Source: JBMZCV01 sp049613665 | GTDB taxonomy: Bacteria; Bacteroidota; Bacteroidia; Chitinophagales; UBA2359 | Length of the DNA: 20,798 nt | Direction: 5' to 3' | NCBI GenBank assembly: GCA_049613665.1 | Contig: JBMZCV010000081.1 | Location: 1-20,798 of the forward strand | In this document: positions 1 through 5,704 of the stretch, piece by piece | Layout of the letters: each line of letters opens with the position of its first letter | Numbering within the stretch: position 1 is the stretch's first letter | Made by a program: the position numbers and the translations under genes | Notes under the pieces: model-generated | Databases searched by the model: none | The model's input: the letters and a program-made list of their open reading frames with translations, nothing else | What the model was told of the DNA's origin: nothing

Positions 1-132
1 TATATATAAAAGTCTGACAACAACCGTGAATGTCAGAAATAGCCCATCTTGCCATGTTATGTTATGATTTTTTTAAGTAAACGTAAGTCAATAAAACTGC
101 TCAATTTCGCAAATATTAACGCTATTGAGCTA

Positions 133-233
133 TAAATGCCAAGCACTATTTAAAAAAAGTCACTTATTGCTAACAGATTAATATTCAACATATTGATTTT
201 CGCAATTTGTAGAATAAACCTGTTTGACTGCTT
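133..233 (-). repeat. Dispersed ~105-bp leader-like element, copy A
   Basis: Read on the minus strand, this copy ends in TAAATAGTGCTTGGCATTTA, one base different from the 20-nt 3' end shared by copies E, F and G. It carries the internal block TGTTAGCAA (TGCGTTAGC in copies D, F and G) and begins AAGCAG, compared with AAGTAG in copies D, F and G. Its length is 101 bp. An exact TAnnTTTG box (TAACTTTG, 244-251) lies just upstream in the same orientation. The interior is diverged, and no strong central hairpin was found. Confidence 0.6.
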
Positions 234-243
234 TAACAACCTT

Positions 244-251
244 CAAAGTTA
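244..251 (-). promoter_or_regulatory. Candidate -7 box in front of copy A
   Basis: TAACTTTG on the minus strand matches the Bacteroidota -7 consensus TAnnTTTG exactly. It ends 10 bp before the AAGCAG that begins copy A, close to the 7 and 8 bp seen at copies D and G. No clear -33 element was identified. Confidence 0.35.
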
Positions 252-396
252 GCGTATTAGCATTCGTAGTATAAACTTGTCTTAATACTTAGATATTTTT
301 AGAATAGCGGTCAATATAATTCTATTGTGCTTATTTTTTGCTAAAAGTTAATTTTTTTTGTTAAACTTTTTTAAAACCAAATGGTCATAGTCAAGT

Positions 397-981
397 TTAC
401 AATTGTTTTTTGTCGGTTTTTCCCCATCGAAAACTACTCAAATCAAAGCCAGCTAAATCAAGCATTCGGTCAGTAACAGTAGCCGCTAATTGTTCAAAAT
501 TTTGAGGGCGACTGTAAAAAGAAGGCGAAGCAGGACAGATAATACCACCAGCTTCTGTAATCGTTTGCATATTTTTGATATGAATAAGGCTGTAAGGCGT
601 ATCACGAATGCCCAAAATAAGTTTGCGTCTTTCTTTCAAAACAACATCGGCAGCTCGAGTAATTAGGTCATTGGAAATGCCATGAGCAATACGGCTCATT
701 GTTCCCATTGAGCAAGGACAAATAATCATAACATTGTATTTTGCAGAGCCAGAAGCAAAAGGAGCAAAAAAATCTTGCTTGTCATATAGCTTAAATGGAT
801 ATTTGGCATAGTTTTTATTGTTTAATTCATACTGCCAAACATCTTTTGCATTATCAGACATTACTAACCCAACAGCTTCAACTTGTTCATGAAGTTGCAA
901 TAATTTGTCTAATAATACCTTTGCATATATTGAGCCACTAGCTCCCGTAATTCCAATAATAATCTTTGTTTTCCTATTCAT
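397..981 (-). CDS. ubiX: Flavin prenyltransferase UbiX
   Basis: A 194-residue protein, the usual family size. The family joins dimethylallyl phosphate to FMN to make prenylated FMN, the cofactor of UbiD-type decarboxylases; in menaquinone-using bacteria the partner may act in quinone synthesis or on aromatic acids (inference). Visible motifs are the N-terminal nucleotide-binding loop GITGASGSIYA (10-20), CPCSMGTMSRIAHGISNDL (88-106), RAADVVLKERRK (109-120), and PASPSFYSRP near 150-159. The frame is open 27 codons further upstream, but the ATG at 981 directly precedes the conserved core and fits family length, so it is preferred. The usual Arg-Glu-Thr-Pro motif reads RDTP (126-129), a conservative Glu-to-Asp change at a catalytically important position. 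It diverges from the thioredoxin-like gene across 134 bp. No ubiD-like gene is in the window. Confidence 0.9.
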   Translation of the reverse strand: MNRKTKIIIGITGASGSIYAKVLLDKLLQLHEQVEAVGLVMSDNAKDVWQYELNNKNYAKYPFKLYDKQDFFAPFASGSAKYNVMIICPCSMGTMSRIAHGISNDLITRAADVVLKERRKLILGIRDTPYSLIHIKNMQTITEAGGIICPASPSFYSRPQNFEQLAATVTDRMLDLAGFDLSSFRWGKTDKKQL

Positions 982-1115
982 GGTTTGATTTTTTTTTATA
1001 AAATAAAACAATAAGTCAGTAAAGTTATGTAAAAAATAACTATCTTGCGACTTGACTTCCAAAAAGACAAACTTTAATTTACTGCATTTAAGAAATCTAT
1101 AAAATCTGTTTGGTT

Positions 1116-1997
1116 ATGAAAAGAGTTTTCGCTACCACTTTAACAATTAGCTTACTTATGCTAATTTCTGTTGTTGCTTTACCCAATAATGGCAGCACTT
1201 CCAACAACGGAAACGCCAAAATCAAGTGGCTTACCTTCGATGAGGCTGTTAAACAAAATAAATCTCAACCTAAAAAAATATTTGTCGATTTATATACTGA
1301 TTGGTGTACATGGTGCATAAAAATGGAAAAAGCAACATTTGAGCATCCTGACATCATTGAATATATCAATGAAAATTTTTATCCTGTAAAGCTAGACGCA
1401 GAAACACGCAGAAATATATCTTTTCAAAACAACCAATATATCTATCGACCAGACGCTGGTAAACGAGGTGTACATGAGTTGGCGATTTTCTTAACAAGAG
1501 GTAAATTAAATTATCCTTCTGTTGTATTTTTAGACGAAAATTTAAACAATCCACAGCCTGTTTCAGGTTTTCAAAATCCTGTGGCAATGGACAAATTGTT
1601 AAAATTTTTCGGTGAAGATTACTACAAAAATCTTGATTGGGGAATTTTCAAACAAATTTATGAATCACCTTTGGAGGGAAGAAAAGCTGTTCCAGAACAT
1701 GATGCTTATGATATTCAACCAATCACAACAGAAAAAGCAAACACTCCTGCTCCAAAAGCAAATACGACTGTTCCTGCTAAAAAAGTAGAAACAACAAAAA
1801 CAGAAACGACACAACAAAAAAGCACTACCTCTACAACAAATGCAAATGCCAAAGTTGAACCAACATCTGTTGAAAAAGTTGCACCAGCATCTGTTGAGAA
1901 AAAAGCAGAAAAAAGCACACAAAAAGTAGAGAAAACGGAAAAAACCAAAAAAGCGAACAACAAGAATAATCGCCGAAATCGCAAAAATAAGAAATAG
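1116..1997 (+). CDS. Secreted thioredoxin-fold protein with basic low-complexity tail
   Basis: A 293-residue protein. Residues 1 to about 22 form a signal peptide (MKR followed by a hydrophobic stretch), so it acts outside the cytoplasm. A thioredoxin-like domain covers roughly 37-170. Its redox motif WCTWC (Cys64 and Cys67) follows VDLYTD, and NYPSVVF carries the likely cis-proline. This resembles the DUF255/Thioredoxin_7 group of secreted thiol-disulfide proteins. From about residue 195 the sequence becomes a Thr/Lys/Ala/Val-rich linker with short VEKxA-like repeats, ending in a strongly basic NNRRNRKNKK. The frame also opens with a TTG six bases upstream (1110), but the ATG at 1116 gives the normal positive signal-peptide start. 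An intrinsic terminator follows at 2133-2168. The redox partner is unknown. The tail may bind anionic polymer or cell wall (inference). Confidence 0.8.
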   Translation: MKRVFATTLTISLLMLISVVALPNNGSTSNNGNAKIKWLTFDEAVKQNKSQPKKIFVDLYTDWCTWCIKMEKATFEHPDIIEYINENFYPVKLDAETRRNISFQNNQYIYRPDAGKRGVHELAIFLTRGKLNYPSVVFLDENLNNPQPVSGFQNPVAMDKLLKFFGEDYYKNLDWGIFKQIYESPLEGRKAVPEHDAYDIQPITTEKANTPAPKANTTVPAKKVETTKTETTQQKSTTSTTNANAKVEPTSVEKVAPASVEKKAEKSTQKVEKTEKTKKANNKNNRRNRKNKK

Positions 1998-2027
1998 GCA
2001 ACTATTCAATAGCTCTTGGCACTTAGC

Positions 2028-2120
2028 AGTAAGTTTTTAAGACAAAATGCAAAGCTTCGTCAAACTACTTTTAGTCAAACAAAAAAATAACAGCCTATAT
2101 TAATTAGTGCTTGTCACTTA
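2028..2120 (+). repeat. Diverged relative of the dispersed element (copy B)
   Basis: The right end reads TTAGTGCTTGTCACTTA, close to the conserved 3' end of the family. The left part, AGTAAGTTTTTAAGACA, resembles the start of copy E. A second fragment similar to the terminal motif, CTCTTGGCACTTA, lies just upstream at 2013-2025. It sits between the thioredoxin-like gene and its terminator, so it would be transcribed as 3' UTR. The interior similarity is weak. Confidence 0.35.
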
Positions 2121-2132
2121 TTTAATATTCTT

Positions 2133-2168
2133 AAAAAAAACATCTCTATTTTATGAGGTGTTTTTTTT
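2133..2168 (+). terminator. Intrinsic terminator of the thioredoxin-like gene
   Basis: An A-run and CATCTC (2133-2146) pair with GAGGTG and a T-run (2155-2168) around an 8-nt loop. The single non-Watson-Crick position (T2143 with G2158) is a U-G pair in plus-strand RNA but an A-C mismatch in minus-strand RNA. The hairpin therefore serves the plus transcript, although the A/T tails could help stop the convergent sulfotransferase transcript. Confidence 0.8.
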
Positions 2169-2209
2169 ATGTTCACACCTCAAAATAACAAATCAAAACC
2201 ATATATATT

Positions 2210-3112
2210 TTAGCTTTTCCAATTGCTCAAATCTCTTTTTATCAAACTCTCCAACTGCTCAACATCTTTGCGAAAAGCCATTTTCAAAAAAGTTCTTGTT
2301 GCTTCATTCATAGCAACCCTTTCTTGCTTTTTGCTATTTAAAGCATACATCCAATCTTGCACACGATGTCGCCACACACGATAAGGCAATATAATTTTGC
2401 TCAACTGTATCAAAAATTTTGGCCGTCGCTTCAAGACATTTCGCAAACTCGCAAAACGCACTGTTTTATTAGCATTAATACGCTCAAAACTAACTTCAAT
2501 ATTTGCTACAAGCCCTAAAAAAGACAAGCATTTTTGATATTCTTTTTTTGTATCTTTCACAAAATCATCAAACAAAATAACATGCACATTTTCTGAGCCA
2601 AAGGTTTCAATATAACGCTTCACTTGCTCATAATATCGTGCCACCTCCGAATAATATAATGCCTCATAAGGGCAGCCAATATAAGGCGGCAACCGTTTGC
2701 CTTTTCGCCTTTCGGATTCTGCTTGCAAAGCCAATTCAAAATTTTCGATATCTTCATTTCCCGAAAACAACTGCTGACTATGCAACGAATATAACATTTC
2801 AGTAGGCTCTCTTAGCATCACTATAATTTTAGCATTTGGTTGAAATGCTTTTATCTCAGCCGCTGCTGTCTTTGAATATAAATACCAAACAGAAGCTTCG
2901 CCAATTTGTTTTGCACTTGATGGAACAGTCTTAAAAAATGACAAATAATAATCTAAAGGCGTGTGTGCCTCTCGAAAAGTAAAGTCTTTGCCAAAATAAT
3001 ATAACTCTTTGGGAGGCATAAAAACATGAGGGTGCTTCTTTAAATATTCATACAAAGCAGTTGTACCACTTTTAGCCGCTCCAACAATAAAAAAATTTGG
3101 TTTCTGTATCAT
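2210..3112 (-). CDS. PAPS-dependent sulfotransferase family protein
   Basis: A 300-residue cytosolic protein of the P-loop sulfotransferase superfamily, which moves a sulfuryl group from PAPS to a carbohydrate or other acceptor. The 5'-phosphosulfate loop is VGAAKSGTTALYEYL (10-24), followed by HPHVFMPPKELYYF, a typical arrangement. The 3'-phosphate motif is KIIVMLREPTEMLYSLHSQ (95-113), with Arg101 and Ser109 at the expected spacing. The length matches heparan-type and bacterial sulfotransferases. The acceptor cannot be told from the sequence; proximity to GDP-mannose synthesis hints at an exported glycan (weak inference). The ATG at 3112 lies six codons before the P-loop beta strand. A candidate promoter, TACCTTTG, is at 3193-3200. 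No sulfate activation genes are nearby, so PAPS must come from elsewhere. Confidence 0.85.
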   Translation of the reverse strand: MIQKPNFFIVGAAKSGTTALYEYLKKHPHVFMPPKELYYFGKDFTFREAHTPLDYYLSFFKTVPSSAKQIGEASVWYLYSKTAAAEIKAFQPNAKIIVMLREPTEMLYSLHSQQLFSGNEDIENFELALQAESERRKGKRLPPYIGCPYEALYYSEVARYYEQVKRYIETFGSENVHVILFDDFVKDTKKEYQKCLSFLGLVANIEVSFERINANKTVRFASLRNVLKRRPKFLIQLSKIILPYRVWRHRVQDWMYALNSKKQERVAMNEATRTFLKMAFRKDVEQLESLIKRDLSNWKS

Positions 3113-3192
3113 AAAAATGTCAAATCAAAAATTTGAAAGAAAAATGAATAACAATTGTTTTACTTTAGCCACTCAACAACTAAAACACCATA

Positions 3193-3200
3193 CAAAGGTA
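3193..3200 (-). promoter_or_regulatory. Candidate -7 box for the sulfotransferase gene
   Basis: TACCTTTG on the minus strand matches the Bacteroidota -7 consensus TAnnTTTG exactly, 81 bp upstream of the ATG. The predicted 5' leader is about 75 nt. No perfectly spaced -33 TTG was found. Confidence 0.45.
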
Positions 3201-3314
3201 CATAAAGTTTGTTTATCACGAAAACAATAAGTAATTGTTTAGGTATGAGTTTTTTAAATAAAGAATTAGGCTTTTTTAGCCAAAATTGCTACTGATAAAC
3301 CATTACAACAAAAC

Positions 3315-3322
3315 TACCTTTG
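3315..3322 (+). promoter_or_regulatory. Candidate -7 box for the guanylyltransferase gene
   Basis: TACCTTTG on the plus strand matches TAnnTTTG exactly, with a TTG at 3286-3288 that is somewhat far for a -33 element. Use of this box would give a leader of about 150 nt containing copy C in antisense. Confidence 0.4.
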
Positions 3323-3359
3323 CTTTCAAACTGTTTTACTTTTGAATTCAAGATTAAGT

Positions 3360-3464
3360 TAAGTGCCAAGCACTATTAATCATAGGACAAATTGCTCTTA
3401 AAATTTGTCCGATTACTCACAACCAAAAATCGTTAGATACTTAGCGATTTATCTATTATAAATA
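3360..3464 (-). repeat. Dispersed element, copy C (divergent interior)
   Basis: The minus-strand 3' end reads AATAGTGCTTGGCACTTA, the family end. The interior differs from the other copies and holds a perfect 9-bp hairpin, GGACAAATT with AATTTGTCC, around an 8-nt loop (3385-3410). The start is inferred from family length only, because the AAGTAG start motif is not evident. It reads toward the sulfotransferase gene, but 247 bp away and behind that gene's own candidate promoter. Confidence 0.5.
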
Positions 3465-3479
3465 ATTGCAATAAAATTT

Positions 3480-4571
3480 ATGGAACAACAATCTCATGTT
3501 TATGTGGCTATTATGGCTGGTGGCATTGGTAGCCGTTTTTGGCCAAAAAGTAGAATACAACAACCGAAACAGTTTTTAGACATATTAGGAGTAGGCAAAA
3601 CACTATTACAATCGACTTATGAGCGTTTTTGCAAAATTGTGCCTAGCGACCATATATACATTGTTACTGGCGAAATTTATAGCGATTTAGTCAAAGAACA
3701 GCTACCCAATATCAAAGATTTTCAAATTGTGGCCGAACCTATGCGACGCAATACTGCTCCTTGTATAGCATATATCGCTCACAAATTGCAGGCAAAAGAC
3801 CCTAATGCAGTATTTGTTGTTGCTCCTTCTGACCATCTTATTCTCGAAACAGAAACTTTTGTGAATATTGTTGAAAAAGCAGTAACTTTTGCTTCTCAAA
3901 ATGATGTTTTAGTTACTTTGGGCATCAATCCAACACGGCCACATACAGGCTATGGCTATATTCAATATGATGAAGACACCGAAAATGAAAATATCTATAA
4001 GGTAAAAACGTTTACCGAAAAACCAACATATGATTTGGCGAAAACGTTTTTAAATAGTGGCGATTTTCTATGGAATTCAGGCATTTTTATTTGGGATGTG
4101 CGTTGTATTATCAAGGCTTTCGAAACCCATCAAAGTGATATGAATGATTTGTTTTCAGATACAGAAAAGCTGTTTTACAATACTGAAAAGGAAAAAGATT
4201 TTATTGCATCTGCTTATTCTCAAAGCAAAAGCATTTCGATAGATTATGCTATCATGGAACACGCAGAAAATGTGCAAGTTATTCCTGCTAGTTTTGGCTG
4301 GAGCGACTTAGGAACATGGATGTCTTTGTGGGAAAAACATACGAAAGATAAAGAAGGAAATGCGTATCAAGGCAATAATGTGATGATGTATGATTCTGAA
4401 AATTGTATGGTTGTAGCACCAAAAGGCAAACTTGTCATTGTGCAAGGTTTGCAGGATTATTGCGTAGTAGATAGCGAAGATGTATTGATGATTTGCAATA
4501 TTGAAGACGAGAAAAAAATTAAGATGATGAGTAGAGATGTTGCGAGGCTAAAACGAGAACGTTATTCATAA
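3480..4571 (+). CDS. manC: Mannose-1-phosphate guanylyltransferase
   Basis: A 363-residue nucleotidyltransferase that makes GDP-mannose from GTP and mannose-1-phosphate in the cytoplasm, the precursor for mannose and fucose in surface glycans. The signature loop AGGIGSRFWPKSR (13-25) followed by PKQF (29-32) is present. Further family blocks are EPMRRNTAPCIAY (86-98), APSDH (115-119), GYGYIQY (157-163), FTEKP (178-182), and LWNSGIFIWD (197-206). It lacks the C-terminal phosphomannose isomerase domain of longer bifunctional ManC proteins, matching the short form common in Bacteroidota. The ATG at 3480 begins shortly before the first beta strand; the upstream bases are A/T-rich with no Shine-Dalgarno. 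It appears monocistronic: the next plus gene has its own candidate promoter. Confidence 0.92.
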   Translation: MEQQSHVYVAIMAGGIGSRFWPKSRIQQPKQFLDILGVGKTLLQSTYERFCKIVPSDHIYIVTGEIYSDLVKEQLPNIKDFQIVAEPMRRNTAPCIAYIAHKLQAKDPNAVFVVAPSDHLILETETFVNIVEKAVTFASQNDVLVTLGINPTRPHTGYGYIQYDEDTENENIYKVKTFTEKPTYDLAKTFLNSGDFLWNSGIFIWDVRCIIKAFETHQSDMNDLFSDTEKLFYNTEKEKDFIASAYSQSKSISIDYAIMEHAENVQVIPASFGWSDLGTWMSLWEKHTKDKEGNAYQGNNVMMYDSENCMVVAPKGKLVIVQGLQDYCVVDSEDVLMICNIEDEKKIKMMSRDVARLKRERYS

Positions 4572-4625
4572 AATGCGAAAAAATATAATATTGTTTGTTT
4601 GAGTTTTTATGCGAAATGAAAAACA

Positions 4626-4842
4626 AACATTAAGCACACTATAAAGTAAGTACATTGTAATATAAGCAATTGGCATTTTAGCCTTTTTATTACATGTTAT
4701 TTTATTCCAAAAAAACGACAACTCTCGCCGTTGCTGTGTGTTATCACCAGCAACTAAAAGGATAAATAGCGTATTTTTTCGTAACAACTTGTTGGTGATA
4801 ACACCAACAAGGGCATGAACATTAAGCACACTATAAAGTAAG
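4626..4842. repeat. 25-bp exact direct repeat pair flanking a 167-bp unit
   Basis: The sequence containing AAGCACACTATAAAGTAAG is identical over 25 bp at 4626-4650 and 4818-4842. The unit between holds GTTATCACCAGCAAC near 4740 and, further on, its near reverse complement within the perfect 10-bp stem CTTGTTGGTG/CACCAACAAG with loop ATAA. It also holds a block at 4658-4680 shared with 11146-11169. Direct repeats around a structured unit suggest a small duplicated or mobile non-coding element. No coding capacity is recognisable. Confidence 0.75.
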
Positions 4843-4943
4843 CTTTTAAAAACATGTCATTTATCATTTGTTATTGAAAGAAAAGCTGAACAATCTCTTT
4901 ATAGAAAAAGCTAGAAATAAACAATATTATATATTTTTTGTTT

Positions 4944-4951
4944 TATATTTG
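4944..4951 (+). promoter_or_regulatory. Candidate -7 box in front of copy D
   Basis: TATATTTG matches the TAnnTTTG consensus exactly. It ends 7 bp before the AAGTAG that begins copy D, so transcription would be expected to start at or next to the first base of the element and run through it into the CPMC-motif gene. A properly spaced -33 TTG is not clear. Confidence 0.5.
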
Positions 4952-4958
4952 CAATATT

Positions 4959-5064
4959 AAGTAGTCGTTTAGAAGTTTTTGGGCATTTCAAAACAAGATA
5001 ACATCTTGAATGTCAATGCGTTAGCAACTAAACGAAGGCTTTATTAAATGGTACTTGGTACTTA
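4959..5064 (+). repeat. Dispersed leader-like element, copy D
   Basis: A 106-bp copy reading into the CPMC-motif gene, 25 bp before its ATG. The first 25 bases, beginning AAGTAGTCGTTTAGAAG, differ from copy G at one position; the internal TGCGTTAGCAAC and the 3' end are also shared. A perfect central hairpin CAAGAT-AAC-ATCTTG differs in sequence from the hairpins of other copies. The terminal stem GTGC-TTG-GCAC of other copies is here GTAC-TTG-GTAC: both arms changed and pairing kept. The upstream ATG at 5048 lies inside this element. Confidence 0.75.
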
Positions 5065-5089
5065 TTATTTTTTACAAAACCTAAGAAAA

Positions 5090-5392
5090 ATGAACGTCAA
5101 AACTTATTACATGCGTTTTTTTCCTTATGCTTTTTTAGCGTTATTTCTTTTGTTAGTTTGCATAGATGAATCTTTTGCTCAATGTCCGATGTGTAAAAGT
5201 GCTGCTGAATCAAATTTGAAAGAAGGAGGAACTCACGCCAAAGGCTTAAATGCAGGAATTATATATTTATTTTTAACGCCTTATGCTATCGTAACAACAA
5301 TTGGAGTTTTATGGTGGTGGAATAATAAAAAGGCAAAAGAAGCTGAAGTTGATTTGATGGTCAATGAAATGTTGCAAGAAACGATTGGTTAG
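5090..5392 (+). CDS. Small secreted/membrane CPMC-motif protein, function unknown
   Basis: A 100-residue protein from the ATG at 5090. Residues about 8-30 are a signal peptide or first membrane segment ending in SFAQ. Right after it comes CPMCKSAAESNL, placing a CxxC pair at the start of the exported region. A second hydrophobic segment, about residues 56-77, ends in WWW, followed by a charged tail (KKAKEAEVD). The layout suggests a short periplasmic CxxC loop anchored by a membrane helix with a cytoplasmic tail. I recall similar small proteins in Bacteroidota but cannot assign a function; metal binding or thiol chemistry is possible. An upstream in-frame ATG at 5048 falls inside repeat copy D, and its added residues look like translated repeat, so 5090 is preferred; 5111 is another option. 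Confidence 0.75.
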   Translation: MNVKTYYMRFFPYAFLALFLLLVCIDESFAQCPMCKSAAESNLKEGGTHAKGLNAGIIYLFLTPYAIVTTIGVLWWWNNKKAKEAEVDLMVNEMLQETIG

Positions 5393-5521
5393 TTCTTAGA
5401 CAATATTTACTAAAGAAAATCTCTATTTTATTCAAAATTTAGAAATAACACCTCTTTAACATATGTTATTTTTTACCAATGTTTTTTATCAAAATTTTGT
5501 GAATAATTACTATTAAAACAT

Positions 5522-5556
5522 AAAAAAGCGGGAATGTTTTCTCACAAACATTCCCG
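5522..5556 (-). terminator. Intrinsic terminator of the GH18 gene
   Basis: A perfect 11-bp stem, CGGGAATGTTT (5529-5539) with AAACATTCCCG (5546-5556), loop of 6. On the minus strand it is followed by a six-T run (A-run 5522-5527), while the plus-strand side has no T-run. It lies about 150 bp past the GH18 stop, beyond the plus-strand terminator. Confidence 0.75.
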
Positions 5557-5603
5557 TGAAGTATCCTACTTCAAATCACTACACTCAACTCGGCGTTTGG
5601 ACG

Positions 5604-5635
5604 AAAAGTAGTGTTATGGTCACTACTTTTTTTTT
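5604..5635 (+). terminator. Intrinsic terminator, plus strand
   Basis: A perfect 10-bp stem AAAAGTAGTG (5604-5613) with CACTACTTTT (5621-5630), 7-nt loop, in a nine-T run. It would end the CPMC-motif gene transcript or a separate small RNA. An upstream CACTAC (5577-5582) can also pair with GTAGTG (5608-5613), which would break the terminator. Confidence 0.75.
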
Positions 5636-5704
5636 CTATCTTTTTTTGTTTAGTTTATTCATAGTCAAGCTTTTTTGCATTATCTAAAAAAATCATTTGT
5701 CTTT

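Larger units (their letters stand above)
1..396. other. Intergenic region at left edge
   Basis: No convincing gene is visible here. It holds a short inverted repeat (TCTGACA at 13-19 with TGTCAGA at 31-37), another at 99-105 with 124-130 (GCTCAAT/ATTGAGC), and copy A of the dispersed element at 133-233. Copy A reads leftward, so any gene it precedes would lie beyond the window edge. Confidence 0.6.
3113..3479. other. Divergent promoter region, sulfotransferase/manC
   Basis: The gap between two divergent genes holds one exact TAnnTTTG box facing each gene (3193-3200 minus, 3315-3322 plus) and copy C of the dispersed element (3360-3464). If the plus-strand box is used, copy C lies antisense within the long 5' leader of the guanylyltransferase gene. 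Confidence 0.5.
4572..5089. other. Repeat-rich intergenic region
   Basis: No gene is supported. It holds an inverted repeat soon after the upstream stop codon (GTTTGTTT 4593-4600 with AAACAAAC 4621-4628), a 25-bp exact direct repeat (4626-4650 and 4818-4842), a perfect hairpin CTTGTTGGTG/CACCAACAAG around 4787-4810, a candidate promoter (4944-4951) and copy D of the dispersed element (4959-5064). A minus-strand open frame across 4566-4829 looks like a by-product of the repeats. Confidence 0.6.
5393..5704. other. Convergent intergenic region with crossed terminators
   Basis: No gene is seen. After the plus-strand stop there is a weak AT-rich inverted repeat (AAATAACA 5443-5450 with TGTTATTT 5464-5471, then T-rich) that could be a first plus-strand terminator. 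Then come the minus-strand terminator (5522-5556), a small hairpin GAAGTA-TCC-TACTTC (5558-5572), and the plus-strand terminator (5604-5635). The block 5522-5635 is unusually rich in paired structure and could be a separate small RNA. Confidence 0.5.

Noticed and set aside
1665..2009. Minus-strand open frames rich in Phe and Cys opposite the thioredoxin-like gene
   Set aside because: They mirror the Lys/Thr-rich tail of the real gene and have no features of their own.
4566..4829. 87-codon minus-strand open frame across the direct-repeat unit
   Set aside because: It is made of both repeat copies and intergenic DNA, has no recognisable domain, and its ends (LNVH and VLNVC) are simply the translated 25-bp repeat.
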